64,000 bases of DNA from Rhodococcus marinonascens NBRC 14363 (GTDB taxonomy: Bacteria; Actinomycetota; Actinomycetes; Mycobacteriales; Mycobacteriaceae): contig NZ_BCXB01000006.1 of the NCBI RefSeq assembly GCF_001894885.1, forward strand, positions 124,001-188,000, given 5' to 3'. The translations under genes were made by a program, and so were the position numbers. The notes under the pieces were generated by a model. That model was not told the origin of the DNA and searched no databases. It saw only the letters and a program-made list of their open reading frames with translations. How positions within the stretch are numbered: position 1 is the first letter of the stretch; the number at the start of each line of letters is the position of its first letter. Below, piece by piece: positions 1 through 8,176 of the stretch.

Positions 1-842
1 AGTTCCTCGCGGGCCTGGTCGCCTTCCGGCCCGAGGTCGGTGCGGGTGGCGATGTTCCAAGACCGCAGCAGCGGGGAGAATACCTTCTCCCCCTGCTCAG
101 CGAGATCGTAGATACCGGCTTCTGCCAGCACCGCAGTACTGCTGCCTCCGCCGGGCAGCACCACGCTCGGCACATCGAAGGCGGCGATCCGTGACGCGAC
201 CGCCTGGACCGTCTGGTCCGGCGCCAACTCGAGTGCCGCCTCCACGAGGTTGCGGTAGAAGAGCGACTGCAGATCATCGTCTGCGGCCAATCGCTCTGCG
301 ATCATCGCCACCAGTGGGTCCTCGCCGAGCGCTGCGGTGTTGTGGTGTCGCACCGCGGCGGCCTTCTCTTCGAGCGCGGAATTGACGAGCATCTCGATCA
401 GGTGCATCGGCGCCATCGCGTAACCGCGCACCATCTCGTCCATCCGCGCACGCTCGAGGGCGACCGGATCGACGGCGCGCGTCACCATCAGGTAGTTCCG
501 GAGCACGATGGATTGCCGGTTCTCCTCGGCGGTCCAGCGTCCCACCCAGCGCCACCACGGGCCCATCAGCGCAAGGTGCTTGGCGATCTCCCGGTGGTAC
601 GCGGGCAGATTGTCCGCAACGAGCACTCCGACCGTCAGCGCGAGCGACTCGACCTCGCTGAGGGACGTCTGGTCTGCCGACCAATCAGTTCCACCCATGA
701 ACGCAAAGTTCTTGCCCTGATCCCAGGGAACCAGGTCATGTGGTTGCCAACCGTCAGCCTCGGCGATGTGACGTGTGAGATTCTCCTCCACGACCGGGAC
801 AAGCTCACTGAGCAACTGCGAGTCATTTTTCTCAATCGGCAT
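1..842 (-). CDS. Acyl-ACP desaturase-like protein (DesA family), 3' end beyond the window
   Basis: About 280 codons are visible before the left edge. The start is ATG at 842, giving MPIEKNDSQLL. The fold markers of mycobacterial DesA proteins are present in order: HDLVPWDQGKNF, DNLPAYHREI, WTAEENR and an FYRNLVEAALEL helix. Family members are soluble diiron enzymes that desaturate ACP-bound acyl chains. The ligand positions are unusual. The first helix has VAD where the family has a Glu. The EENRH motif reads EENRQ, and the second DExxH-like motif reads DDDLQ. The Glu of the third helix (EEKAA) is kept. Four of six metal ligands are therefore changed, so catalysis by a normal diiron site is doubtful. 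It may be a non-catalytic paralogue. A GTG lies two codons upstream as an alternative start. Family assignment is firm; function is uncertain. Confidence 0.85.
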   Translation of the reverse strand, partial: MPIEKNDSQLLSELVPVVEENLTRHIAEADGWQPHDLVPWDQGKNFAFMGGTDWSADQTSLSEVESLALTVGVLVADNLPAYHREIAKHLALMGPWWRWVGRWTAEENRQSIVLRNYLMVTRAVDPVALERARMDEMVRGYAMAPMHLIEMLVNSALEEKAAAVRHHNTAALGEDPLVAMIAERLAADDDLQSLFYRNLVEAALELAPDQTVQAVASRIAAFDVPSVVLPGGGSSTAVLAEAGIYDLAEQGEKVFSPLLRSWNIATRTDLGPEGDQAREE

Positions 843-997
843 CCGCACACCGTAGCGTCCATTCGGGCTGCAGGTTGCCAAGCGATGAACTCGACCGGAA
901 CCACGCCGTCATCGTGACGAAAACAGCCTGGTCATCGGCCTCCGATCGTTAGTCTGACAATCAAGACTGTCGCCCGGCCCGAGCAGAGGATCGCCAG

Positions 998-2602
998 ATG
1001 CGCAGACATGGGAACGTGACGATGCTGCTCGCGCTTGCGCTCGGCGGGTCACTCGTCGCAGGCTGCACCTCCCAGACCTCCGACGCGCCGTCCCCGGGCA
1101 CCTCGGGCGCGAACTCTCCCACAGAGTCTGCGGTACTGGCCAACCCGGCCGTCGTCGCGGGTGTCGACATCCCCCGCAACCAGATCGACGACGCCGTAGG
1201 GCGCCTCGACGAACTGGCGAACGAGTTGATGGAAAGTTCCGGCGTGCCGGGCATGGCGGTGGCTGTCGTCCACGGCGGACAGACCCTCTACGCCAAGGGC
1301 TTCGGAGTGCGTGAAGCCGGCACCGACCACAAGGTGGACGCCGACACGGTATTCCAGTTGGCGTCGTTGTCGAAACCGGTCGGCTCCACTGTCATAGCAC
1401 GCCAGGTCGGGGCCGGGATGATCGGCTGGGACACTCCGATCGCCTCCACGCTGCCCGATTTCTCGTTGGCCGACCCGTGGGTCACCGAACACGTCACGGT
1501 AGGTGATCTGTACTCACACCGGTCGGGCCTGCCCGACCACGCCGGCGACAAACTCGAGGACCTCGGCTACAACCGGGCACAAGTACTCGACAAGCTCCGC
1601 CTCGAACCACTGAACCCGTTCCGGATCAGCTATGCATACACCAACTTCGGCCTCACCGCGGCGGCCGAGGCCGTCGCGGCTGCGTCAGGGACTGACTGGG
1701 CCACGCTCTCCGAGCAGGCGATCTACCAGCCGCTGGGGATGTCCTCCACCAGTTCACGATTTGCCGACTACCAGGTTCACAGAGACCGGGCCACCGCATA
1801 CCAACTGGTCGACGGCAGGTACGTCGCCGCGGTGCGCGACCCCGATGCCCAGTCCCCTGCCGGCGGTGTGAGTTCGACCGCCAACGACATGGGCAAGTGG
1901 CTGACAATGCTCCTTTTGGACGGGTCGTTCGACGGCAGGCAGATCGTCGCCTACGACGCACTGCTCCCCGCCGTCAGTCCTCAGATCGTGTCCAATCCAC
2001 CGGGTTCTCCGGACGCTCGTCCAGGGTTGTACGGATACGGATTCAACGTGTCGACGACCCCGGCCGGGCGCGTGTCCCTCAGCCACTCGGGCGCGTTCAA
2101 TCTCGGCGCCGCAGCGAACTTCGTCGCGATACCGTCCGCCGACGTCGCCATCGTCGCCCTGACGAACGGATCCCCCATCGGCATCCCGGAAACCCTGACT
2201 GCCGAGTTCGCCGACCTCGTTCAGTTCGGCGAGATCCGCGAAGACTGGAGGGCGCTGTATGCCCAGGCCTTCGCGCCGATGCTCGATCCAGAGGGCAGCC
2301 TCGTCGGCAAGGACGCGCCCACCAACCCCGCTCCCGCGCAGGCGCTTCCCACTTACACTGGCGACTACGACAATAACTATTGGGGCCCCGCTGTCGTCAC
2401 CGCGAACGACGGCGCGCTCTCGCTCCAACTCGGGCCCGTCGGTCAGACTTTTCCGCTGACGCATTGGAGCGGTGATACGTTCACGTTCACACCGAGCGGC
2501 GAGAATGCTCCGCCCGGCACGATCTCGAAAGCCGCCTTCGCGGGGGACGGCGTCACATTGGAGTACTACAACACGCACGGCCAGGGAACTTTCGTTCGCT
2601 GA
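998..2602 (+). CDS. Beta-lactamase/PBP-like serine hydrolase lipoprotein (class C fold)
   Basis: A 534-residue exported lipoprotein. A short signal peptide ends in the lipobox VAGC with Cys23, followed by a low-complexity Ser/Thr/Pro linker. The serine beta-lactamase-like domain shows the SxxK motif (S123-L-S-K126), a YxN motif (Y214-T-N216) and HSG at 363-365 in place of KTG. This is the usual triad of class C beta-lactamase, DD-peptidase and esterase relatives. After about residue 430 a separate C-terminal beta domain resembles the DUF3471 type often attached to these enzymes. The start is ATG at 998, with GAGG about 10 bases upstream. The epoxide-hydrolase-like gene follows 23 bp downstream on the same strand, so they may be co-transcribed. 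The substrate cannot be told from sequence: peptidase, esterase and beta-lactamase are all possible. Confidence 0.9.
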   Translation: MRRHGNVTMLLALALGGSLVAGCTSQTSDAPSPGTSGANSPTESAVLANPAVVAGVDIPRNQIDDAVGRLDELANELMESSGVPGMAVAVVHGGQTLYAKGFGVREAGTDHKVDADTVFQLASLSKPVGSTVIARQVGAGMIGWDTPIASTLPDFSLADPWVTEHVTVGDLYSHRSGLPDHAGDKLEDLGYNRAQVLDKLRLEPLNPFRISYAYTNFGLTAAAEAVAAASGTDWATLSEQAIYQPLGMSSTSSRFADYQVHRDRATAYQLVDGRYVAAVRDPDAQSPAGGVSSTANDMGKWLTMLLLDGSFDGRQIVAYDALLPAVSPQIVSNPPGSPDARPGLYGYGFNVSTTPAGRVSLSHSGAFNLGAAANFVAIPSADVAIVALTNGSPIGIPETLTAEFADLVQFGEIREDWRALYAQAFAPMLDPEGSLVGKDAPTNPAPAQALPTYTGDYDNNYWGPAVVTANDGALSLQLGPVGQTFPLTHWSGDTFTFTPSGENAPPGTISKAAFAGDGVTLEYYNTHGQGTFVR

Positions 2603-2625
2603 GCCATCACCAAGGCAGGGAGAAC

Positions 2626-3060
2626 ATGACGAACTCGAACTCGAAATCGCCCCTTGAAACCACCACGACGGACACCGCGGACGTCGAGGTGGTGCGCGCC
2701 TTCCTCGCCGCGCTCGTTGCCGGCGACCCGGCAGCAGCGAAGCAGTACCTCGACCGGGACATCGTGTGGCACAACGTGTCCCTGCCCAAGATTCGCGGGA
2801 TCGGTCCGATCATGCGAATCCTGCAGGGCATGGCACGACCAGGTTTCGGATTCGACGTGCGCCTGCACCACATCGCGGGCGACGGAAAGGCCGTACTTAC
2901 CGAACGCACCGATGTCCTGATCTACAAGAGGGTTCGAGCCGAATTCTGGGTGTGCGGCACGTTCGAGATGAAGGACGGCAAGATCGCCGTCTGGCGCGAC
3001 TACTTCAGCAACCGTGACGTGCTGTGGGGCATCATCAAGGGACTTGTCCGCGCTTTGTGA
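2626..3060 (+). CDS. Limonene-1,2-epoxide hydrolase-like (LEH/SnoaL fold) protein
   Basis: A 144-residue protein of the NTF2-like LEH family, which opens epoxides through an Asp-Arg-Asp triad. The expected residues are visible: R94 and D96 in ERTDVL, and D125 in WRDYFS. The pattern is that of mycobacterial EphG-type proteins, where LEH-like enzymes act on lipid or sterol epoxides; the substrate here is unknown. A good ribosome binding site (CAGGGAGAAC) lies just ahead of the ATG at 2626. The first 18 residues are a Ser/Thr-rich disordered tail. It probably shares a transcript with the upstream lipoprotein. Confidence in the family is high; the biological role is inferred. Confidence 0.88.
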   Translation: MTNSNSKSPLETTTTDTADVEVVRAFLAALVAGDPAAAKQYLDRDIVWHNVSLPKIRGIGPIMRILQGMARPGFGFDVRLHHIAGDGKAVLTERTDVLIYKRVRAEFWVCGTFEMKDGKIAVWRDYFSNRDVLWGIIKGLVRAL

Positions 3061-3146
3061 CCTATCCGCGAACCCGTCCGGCGCCCTGCGAGTTCTGGGG
3101 TTCTGATCGGCGACTTCTTCTCCACGTTGGCCATGGCACCATCTTG

Positions 3147-3164
3147 CCCAACTTTGAGGTTGGG
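3147..3164. terminator. Small inverted repeat after the LEH-like gene
   Basis: CCCAAC and GTTGGG form a 6-bp stem with a TTTGAG loop, followed by TAAAGG. It lies about 90 bp behind the LEH-like stop codon. It is weak as an intrinsic terminator because there is no T-run. It also marks the border where accessory DNA begins. Confidence 0.3.
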
Positions 3165-3212
3165 TAAAGGGTTGTTTCATCATGATCGCGTCACTGTCCC
3201 TCAGGTGCCGGC

Positions 3213-3560
3213 ACTGGTCGGGGCGCGATCGGAGACGCCGCCCTCGAGTACGGTGCGCAGCAGACGAGTGGGCGCCTGCCGGTCCCGGCGGTGATGATCC
3301 TCGACGAGGCCGCGAACATCTGCAAATTGCAGCAACTTCCCGACTGGTACTCCCACTTCGGTAGCCGCGGCATCGTCCTGCTCACCATCTTGCAGTCGCC
3401 GTCGCAGGCGAAGAAGGTGTGGGGCGAGACGAACTTCGCGGTCATGCTCGATGCCTGCAATATGCTCTGGTACGGCGGTAACGTCCAAGACCGCGAATTT
3501 TTGGCCGCCCTGTCCGACGAGGGTCCGAGGAAGACTTCGTTCGGGATTCGGAGATCGGAG
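3213..3560 (+). pseudogene. Remnant of a conjugative coupling ATPase (TraG/VirD4-like, C-terminal part)
   Basis: The reading frame contains the signature LPVPAVMILDEAANI, which is a Walker B segment. It continues with LPDWYSHFGSRGIVLLTILQS and a VWGE segment, matching the ATPase C-terminal half of actinobacterial TraG/TraD-type coupling proteins that pump DNA during conjugation. There is no Walker A half and no usable start. After about 3540 the frame drifts into sequence unlike the family. About 110 codons of a protein normally 450-600 residues long survive. It is evidence of a former plasmid or integrative element at this site and has no likely function now. Confidence 0.75.
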
Positions 3561-3620
3561 CCACCAGTGCGCAGTGCCATGAGTCATCAGTCGACTCGAA
3601 CTCAACGTGCTAGCGCAGGA

Positions 3621-3710
3621 TTAGGCGGCGGTGACGATGAACATCTCCGGGTGCAGATAGAACCGCTGACCGGTGAGTTCGAAGTCCTCGCGGGCAGTGT
3701 TGCTGCTCAA
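3621..3710 (-). pseudogene. Possible 3' remnant of an unrecognised gene
   Basis: On the minus strand a short open segment ends in EDFELTGQRFYLHPEMFIVTAA and a TAA stop, with an in-frame TGA just upstream. It reads like the natural C-terminus of a lost protein rather than random sequence, and it sits between the coupling-ATPase remnant and the Imm5-like genes. I do not recognise the family, and the call is tentative. Confidence 0.25.
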
Positions 3711-3765
3711 TGCTCAGTCCGTAGGAGCGGTGATGTCACGCTTGAGGACGACGAAGGGAGTGCGG

Positions 3766-4227
3766 ATGGAACTCGATTTACAGGAACACCAGACACTCGT
3801 GATCTGGGCCGCGGCGTGCGCCGAGCGCGTGCTCGAGAACTTCGAGCGCGCAGTACCAGGCGACGCTCGGCCGCGGGAGGCGATCGAGGCCGGAAGGGCC
3901 TGGGCGCGAGGGGAGCTAAAGATGACCGGCGCTCGAAAAGCCGCGTTCGCCTCGCACGCGGCCGCCCGGGACGCGCCAGATGACGCCGCGAAGGCGGCGG
4001 CGCGGGCGGCAGGTCACGCCGCCGCCACGGCACACGTGTACACCCACGCGCCCCACGCGGCCAACTACGCCACGACGTCGGTCAGAAAGGCGGCCGCGCC
4101 TGCGGCGAACACAGCTGTGACGAGTCTCGACACCGCGTCGGTAGCGATAGCCCGTGAGCGTAGTTGGCAGCGCGAGCAAATACCTGAACACTTGCACCAG
4201 ATCGTTTTGCAACCCTGTACGCCGTAG
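3766..4227 (+). CDS. Imm5-like putative immunity protein, copy 1 of 3
   Basis: A 153-residue Ala-rich helical protein. The pattern IWAAACAERVLENFE, then DARPREAIEAGRAWARGE, then HAAARDA, AARAAGHAAATAHV and a C-terminal RSWQREQIPEHLHQIV is the layout of the Imm5 family of predicted polymorphic-toxin immunity proteins. The ATG at 3766 is chosen because GAAGGGAG lies 6-13 bases upstream; the frame is open further 5' but has no better signal there. Two paralogues follow on the same strand. The C-terminal WQR-x3-PE-x4-IVL element recurs in the third copy. No cognate toxin is seen in the window. Family assignment is by pattern recognition, and immunity function is only predicted for this family. 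Confidence 0.75.
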   Translation: MELDLQEHQTLVIWAAACAERVLENFERAVPGDARPREAIEAGRAWARGELKMTGARKAAFASHAAARDAPDDAAKAAARAAGHAAATAHVYTHAPHAANYATTSVRKAAAPAANTAVTSLDTASVAIARERSWQREQIPEHLHQIVLQPCTP

Positions 4228-4370
4228 CCAACCCGGACAAAGCCGAAGACACAGCCACTGCTCGTGCGAGGTCCACCGGCCGCATCCATCCTCCTTTGAG
4301 GGTTTTCTCTCGGTATCAGCAAGCAAATCGGCTGAACAATCAACCGAGGGTTCAAAGTTACGATCAGAGC

Positions 4371-4979
4371 GTGAACATCCAGCCGGAGCCCCCCACACGT
4401 CGCGAACCGCGCCCTCCAGACTTCGCCTTGGCCTTGGATGACCTCAGGGCGGTGACGGCCTTTGCCGTGGCCTCGGCTGAGCAGGTGCTCCCGCTCTTCG
4501 AAGCGCATCGCCCCCACGACAGCAGGCCGCGTGGGGCGCTCGAGGCCGCCGCCGCTTTCGTCAACGGCTGCCGCCGATCCCGTGCCCAGCGAGCGGCGGC
4601 AGCGGCCGCCCACCGTGCCGGAAAGGAAGCCGCGTCGCCCGTGCCATTCCACGCCGCGATGGCCGCAGGTGATGCCGCCGCGTCGGCATACCTGCATCCG
4701 CTGGCGGACGCGGCCCAGGTCAACCACATCCTGCGGGCATCCGCGCACACCATCCGCGTCTTCGAGATATGCCCCAGCGAGGAAGAGCCCGGGGGCGACC
4801 TGGTCGAGCGCATCGCTAGCCTCGCGTCCCCGCTGCTCATCGACATCCTCCACCGCTACCCGCGGATCGGTGGCGGCACGAACCGGGTCAGCCAACTCGT
4901 GCACGAACTCGACGCGCGTCTGCGAGACCAGGCGCCAACCCCGCTCACACGCGATAACCGGGTGATGGAGCAGCGATGA
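4371..4979 (+). CDS. Imm5-like putative immunity protein, copy 2 of 3, divergent
   Basis: A protein of about 202 residues if translation starts at GTG 4371; a TTG at 4296 would add 25 residues. It keeps the family skeleton: a helix with ASAEQVLPLFEAHRPHDSRPR, the equivalent of ERVLxxFE...DxRPR, then an Ala-rich HRAGKEA helix and AAMAAGDAAASAYLHPLADAA. It adds about 60 residues at the C-terminus that the other copies lack. Its stop overlaps the start of copy 3 as ATGA, so the two are translationally coupled. It is the most divergent of the three and may have a different partner. The start is uncertain because no strong ribosome binding site is present. Confidence 0.65.
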   Translation: MNIQPEPPTRREPRPPDFALALDDLRAVTAFAVASAEQVLPLFEAHRPHDSRPRGALEAAAAFVNGCRRSRAQRAAAAAAHRAGKEAASPVPFHAAMAAGDAAASAYLHPLADAAQVNHILRASAHTIRVFEICPSEEEPGGDLVERIASLASPLLIDILHRYPRIGGGTNRVSQLVHELDARLRDQAPTPLTRDNRVMEQR

Positions 4980-5485
4980 TCCTGCCCGAGGTCCGAGACC
5001 CCCGCATGGTGACCATCCGTCGGGGTGGCTCGCTGACCGACGCCGATCATCGGTTGCTCGCGTTGTGGGCGGCAGAGTGCGCCGAACACGTTCTGTGCCA
5101 TTTCGAGCGCGAGCGGCCCGACGATCCACGTCCCCGAGAGGCAGTCGCGGCCGCCCGAGCGTGGGCCCGCGGTGACATGCCGATGATGCAGGCACGCGCA
5201 GCAGGTGGACACGCGATGGGCGCCGCCAGGCCCCTCGTCGGCCCGGCTCGGTTCGCCGCCTACGCGGCTGGGCAGGCGGCATGCGTTGGACACGTCGCCG
5301 AACACGATCTCGGCGCGGCGGCGTACGCGATCAAGGCAGCTCGACGCGCACAACCCGACAATTTCCGGGCAGGCCGGATCGAACGTGAATGGCAGCGCGA
5401 CAAGCTCCCTGAACCGGTCCGGAGGCTTGTCCTCGAAGACCAAGCCCGGCGCAACAGCATCTGCTGGTCAATCTTCTCCGACTGA
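4976..5485 (+). CDS. Imm5-like putative immunity protein, copy 3 of 3
   Basis: A 169-residue protein starting at the ATG of the ATGA overlap with copy 2. It has the canonical layout ALWAAECAEHVLCHFE, DDPRPREAVAAARAWARGD, an Ala-rich middle (AAYAAGQAACVGHVAEH, then LGAAAYAIKAARRA) and EREWQRDKLPEPVRRLVLED at the C-terminus. It resembles copy 1 more closely than copy 2, which suggests that copy 2 was the one to diverge. It is cytoplasmic by sequence. The toxin it would neutralise is not identifiable here. Confidence 0.75.
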   Translation: MILPEVRDPRMVTIRRGGSLTDADHRLLALWAAECAEHVLCHFERERPDDPRPREAVAAARAWARGDMPMMQARAAGGHAMGAARPLVGPARFAAYAAGQAACVGHVAEHDLGAAAYAIKAARRAQPDNFRAGRIEREWQRDKLPEPVRRLVLEDQARRNSICWSIFSD

Positions 5486-5648
5486 TCCGAGACAAACACC
5501 TCCGCCGCCCGCCACACGCATCGTGGGCTCGCACTCTAGGATTCCCGAACAGATCGCCGCGCCCCGCAGCGGCTGCCCGCGCAACCATCATGAGCAAGGA
5601 CCTGCCCTTGAACACGGGTCGTAGGTCGAGACCATTGCGGCAAGCAAC

Positions 5649-6098
5649 GTGCACGGTTCCGGGACTGGGTTGGCGCAACGACCAACCCCGTTGGTAAGAG
5701 CTGGTGGCGAGGGAATACTGCATGTTTCGATTAGCTGCGCATTGCCGACCTACAACTACCAACGCCGCAACCGGCAACGCACCGTCCTCGCCCACCGGTT
5801 CTCGGTGGAACTGGTCCACGGCCCACTCGACAAGCATGTGGTGTGCGAACACAAATGCAACGAACCGCTGTGCGTGCGGGTCGGCCCGCAACATCTGGTC
5901 CAGTCCACCTACTCGGAGAACGTCCGCTTCGCGATCGCCCTCGGCCGACTGTCCGGCCACACCCTGCTCGACGGAACCGGGCGCACACGCCTCGACCGGT
6001 CCCTCGCCATCCGCGACGCCCTCCAATACGGCTACAACGAAGAAGCATTGCTCCGCGCAAAAACAGACCCCGGTCCGAACCAGTCCACCTTGTTCTGA
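5649..6098 (+). CDS. HNH-nuclease-like protein, possibly 5'-truncated
   Basis: The C-terminal two thirds contain AHRFSVELVHGPLDKHVVCEHKCNEPLC and then QHLVQSTYSENV. This resembles the HNH_3-type signature of homing-like endonucleases (aHR, GPI, HxCdNPxCvnPxHL, eN). The central histidine, the paired cysteines and the following Asn are in the expected order, though the second His position reads QHL after VRVGP. Upstream of about 5740 the frame is not convincing, so the N-terminus may be missing and the true start is unknown. It lies behind the Imm5-like trio, but a link to them is speculative. Confidence 0.5.
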   Translation: MHGSGTGLAQRPTPLVRAGGEGILHVSISCALPTYNYQRRNRQRTVLAHRFSVELVHGPLDKHVVCEHKCNEPLCVRVGPQHLVQSTYSENVRFAIALGRLSGHTLLDGTGRTRLDRSLAIRDALQYGYNEEALLRAKTDPGPNQSTLF

Positions 6099-6183
6099 TC
6101 GGCTACCGCCGGTACCGGCGCGCGGAAGCGCACCCAGGTCGAGACCGGCCCGTCTGCTGGCAGAGCGGGCGGCGTCGTCGTGC

Positions 6184-7206
6184 TCACGGCGTCACGGTCC
6201 CCGCGGCGGCGCTGGTCAGCAGCGCGCGTTCGCTCTCGCGTGCTAGGCCCGCACGACGCTCGCGGTCCTCAGGTACCTCGCGAAGCCAGCCAATCACGTC
6301 CGTAGCGGTCTCCCTTAACGGGCGGAACGTCAGCCCGGCGGCGATCGCGCGGCGACCGTCCATCCGCAGGAAGCCGCCCGTCTCGCCGCCCTCGGGCAGC
6401 CACAATGGCAACTCTATCCACGGGTTGACGCCGGCCTGCTCGAGCGCCTCACCGCCAACCCACGTTAGCGTGCTGGGGGGGGCATCAAACGCCGCTGCAG
6501 CGGCGACCATGTCGTCGAGAAGCTGGCTCATCGTCAGCGTGCCAGCCGGGCCGACCGCGAGGAATGTTCCTCCCGGTCCCCCCTCGCCTAGCCGCAGGAA
6601 CCACTCGGCGAGGTCGCGGGCATCGACGAGCTGAACCGGCCGCTTTGGAGTACCGGGGGCTAACACCTCGCCGCCCTCGAGGACTCGCTCCGCCCAGTAA
6701 CCGAAGCGGTCCGTAGGGTCCCAGCGGCCGACGATCAGTCCGGGGCGAACGACGATGCCACGATCGCCGAAGGTCTCGAGCACAACGCGCTCAGCAGCGG
6801 CGTTGAGTGCGCCGTAGAGTTCGGCCGTTGGGGTGTGGCCACCGTCGGCAGGCACCTGGTTGAGCGGGCCGTCTTCCTCGGTAATACCCGGCCGACTGAC
6901 GTCCGCGTAGACCGAGACGGTCGAGACGAAGAGGTATCGGCTCGTCCGCTGCGCAAGGTGCGCCACGCTCAGGCCGACCGTTGCAGGGTCCTGGCCGCTG
7001 GTGTCGATCACGAAGTCCCATTCACGGTCGCCGAGCGTGGCGGCGACTTCAACAGTGCGGTCGCCGAGCAACTCCTCGACGCCGTTTGGGAGCGGGCACG
7101 TTGTCTTCCCCCGGTGCAGCAATGTGACGTTATGCCCCGCCGCGGCCGCCGCGGTCACGACGTGCCGGCCCAGGAAGAGTGTCCCGCCGATCACCAAAAT
7201 ACGCAT
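6184..7206 (-). CDS. NAD-dependent epimerase/dehydratase (extended SDR)
   Basis: A 340-residue Rossmann-fold protein. The N-terminus MRILVIGGTLFLGRHV has the GxxxxGxxG nucleotide motif. Further on come VSTVSVYAD and the segment AELYGALNAAAERVV, where the usual YxxxK is replaced by YGALN. The ATG at 7206 is chosen because GGGAG stands 8 bases upstream and the motif starts at residue 1. The family acts on nucleotide sugars or related carbonyls. The changed catalytic Lys suggests a reductase or isomerase-like variant, or a binding role. Neighbours give no pathway. Confidence 0.8.
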   Translation of the reverse strand: MRILVIGGTLFLGRHVVTAAAAAGHNVTLLHRGKTTCPLPNGVEELLGDRTVEVAATLGDREWDFVIDTSGQDPATVGLSVAHLAQRTSRYLFVSTVSVYADVSRPGITEEDGPLNQVPADGGHTPTAELYGALNAAAERVVLETFGDRGIVVRPGLIVGRWDPTDRFGYWAERVLEGGEVLAPGTPKRPVQLVDARDLAEWFLRLGEGGPGGTFLAVGPAGTLTMSQLLDDMVAAAAAFDAPPSTLTWVGGEALEQAGVNPWIELPLWLPEGGETGGFLRMDGRRAIAAGLTFRPLRETATDVIGWLREVPEDRERRAGLARESERALLTSAAAGTVTP

Positions 7207-7423
7207 ACTTACTACTCCCGTCAGAGTCGTTGATCTGTCTCCGGGCGCAAAGCGGGATACGCCACAACTGAGCCCGAAGTGATGCACCGGAAGCGACCCC
7301 AACGATGATCATTCGGTCCTCACCGCGATCGACGTTTCACCGAGTTCGAGGCAGGGCCCATCGAGCTACGCACCGCGGGGAGGTAAGGGCGCGCGGCCGC
7401 TGCCGGCCCCTTGGGGGGCTCGG

Positions 7424-8176
7424 TCAGCTGTCCTCCCATACCAGGTTGTGCAGTCGCATCGCTTCGATCAGGTCGGGGTCGTCCGCCTCGACGGGACCGT
7501 GGTCCAGTGGTGTCACATTCCCGCTGATCGGTCCGTCACCGGGGCGTTCGTACAGTGCCCAGAGCACCAGGCCGTCACCGTGCCGCGAGTCGAACGCAAT
7601 CCCGGCCACAGGGTTTCCCGCGGGGTCGGTGAGGGTGTTGGTCCACCGGGAGATCGACTGGGTGAGGGCTCGGGGGCGGCCGTCTCGGATCGCGGCGGTG
7701 TCGAGGTCGGCGAGGCCGAGCCGGATGGCGTCGGCACGAAAGCAGTTCCGCAGGGTGGCCATCGTCTCGATGTCGCCCGGCGCCACGAACCACCCACTGA
7801 TCGTGCCGCTGCCGTTGACCCGGGGCGTCATCCACGACCGTGGGACGCGGCCCGGCGCGATGGTGGGGAACTCCTCCTCCTCCTCCTCGTTCTCGATGAT
7901 TTCGTCGAGGGCGGCGCTCAGCTCGTCGCTCTTGCGTGCGTAGGCGAGGACTTCGAGGTAGCAGGCCAGTCGGGTTGCGCCGAGGTAGAGGGTCCGCCAA
8001 ACCCCTTCCGGGTCGTCCCGACGGCCGTTGAAGCGGCCGTCGGTGGCGTACTCCCACGGTGTCCACTCCCATGAGGTGGGTGGGTATCCGACTCGGTAGG
8101 CGAGCGCCCCCTGGACTTGGACGCAGCAGACCTGTCCGCGAGGGGTGGGGGTCAGCACACTGTGATGATCGTTCAT
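7424..8176 (-). CDS. RES-domain toxin of a RES/Xre toxin-antitoxin pair
   Basis: A 250-residue protein. RES toxins degrade NAD+ by glycohydrolysis or phosphorolysis. The family features seen are the early RVGYPP segment, the central TLYLGATRLACYLEVLAYAR helix with the Leu-Gly/Glu pattern, and the RxLTQ-Ser region. An unusual run of six Glu lies near residue 100. The gene begins inside the antitoxin stop codon (ATGA overlap at 8173-8176), the usual antitoxin-first order, so the pair is translationally coupled. It is probably repressed by the antitoxin at a shared promoter upstream of 8565. Confidence 0.85.
   Translation of the reverse strand: MNDHHSVLTPTPRGQVCCVQVQGALAYRVGYPPTSWEWTPWEYATDGRFNGRRDDPEGVWRTLYLGATRLACYLEVLAYARKSDELSAALDEIIENEEEEEEFPTIAPGRVPRSWMTPRVNGSGTISGWFVAPGDIETMATLRNCFRADAIRLGLADLDTAAIRDGRPRALTQSISRWTNTLTDPAGNPVAGIAFDSRHGDGLVLWALYERPGDGPISGNVTPLDHGPVEADDPDLIEAMRLHNLVWEDS

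Noticed and set aside
2566-3183. Long open frame antisense to the LEH-like gene
   Set aside because: It runs opposite a gene with clear family motifs and has no homology-like pattern. High-GC antisense frames are often open.
5331-6026. 231-codon minus-strand frame across Imm5-like copy 3 and the HNH-like region
   Set aside because: It is antisense to two better-supported frames and changes character midway, with no family pattern.
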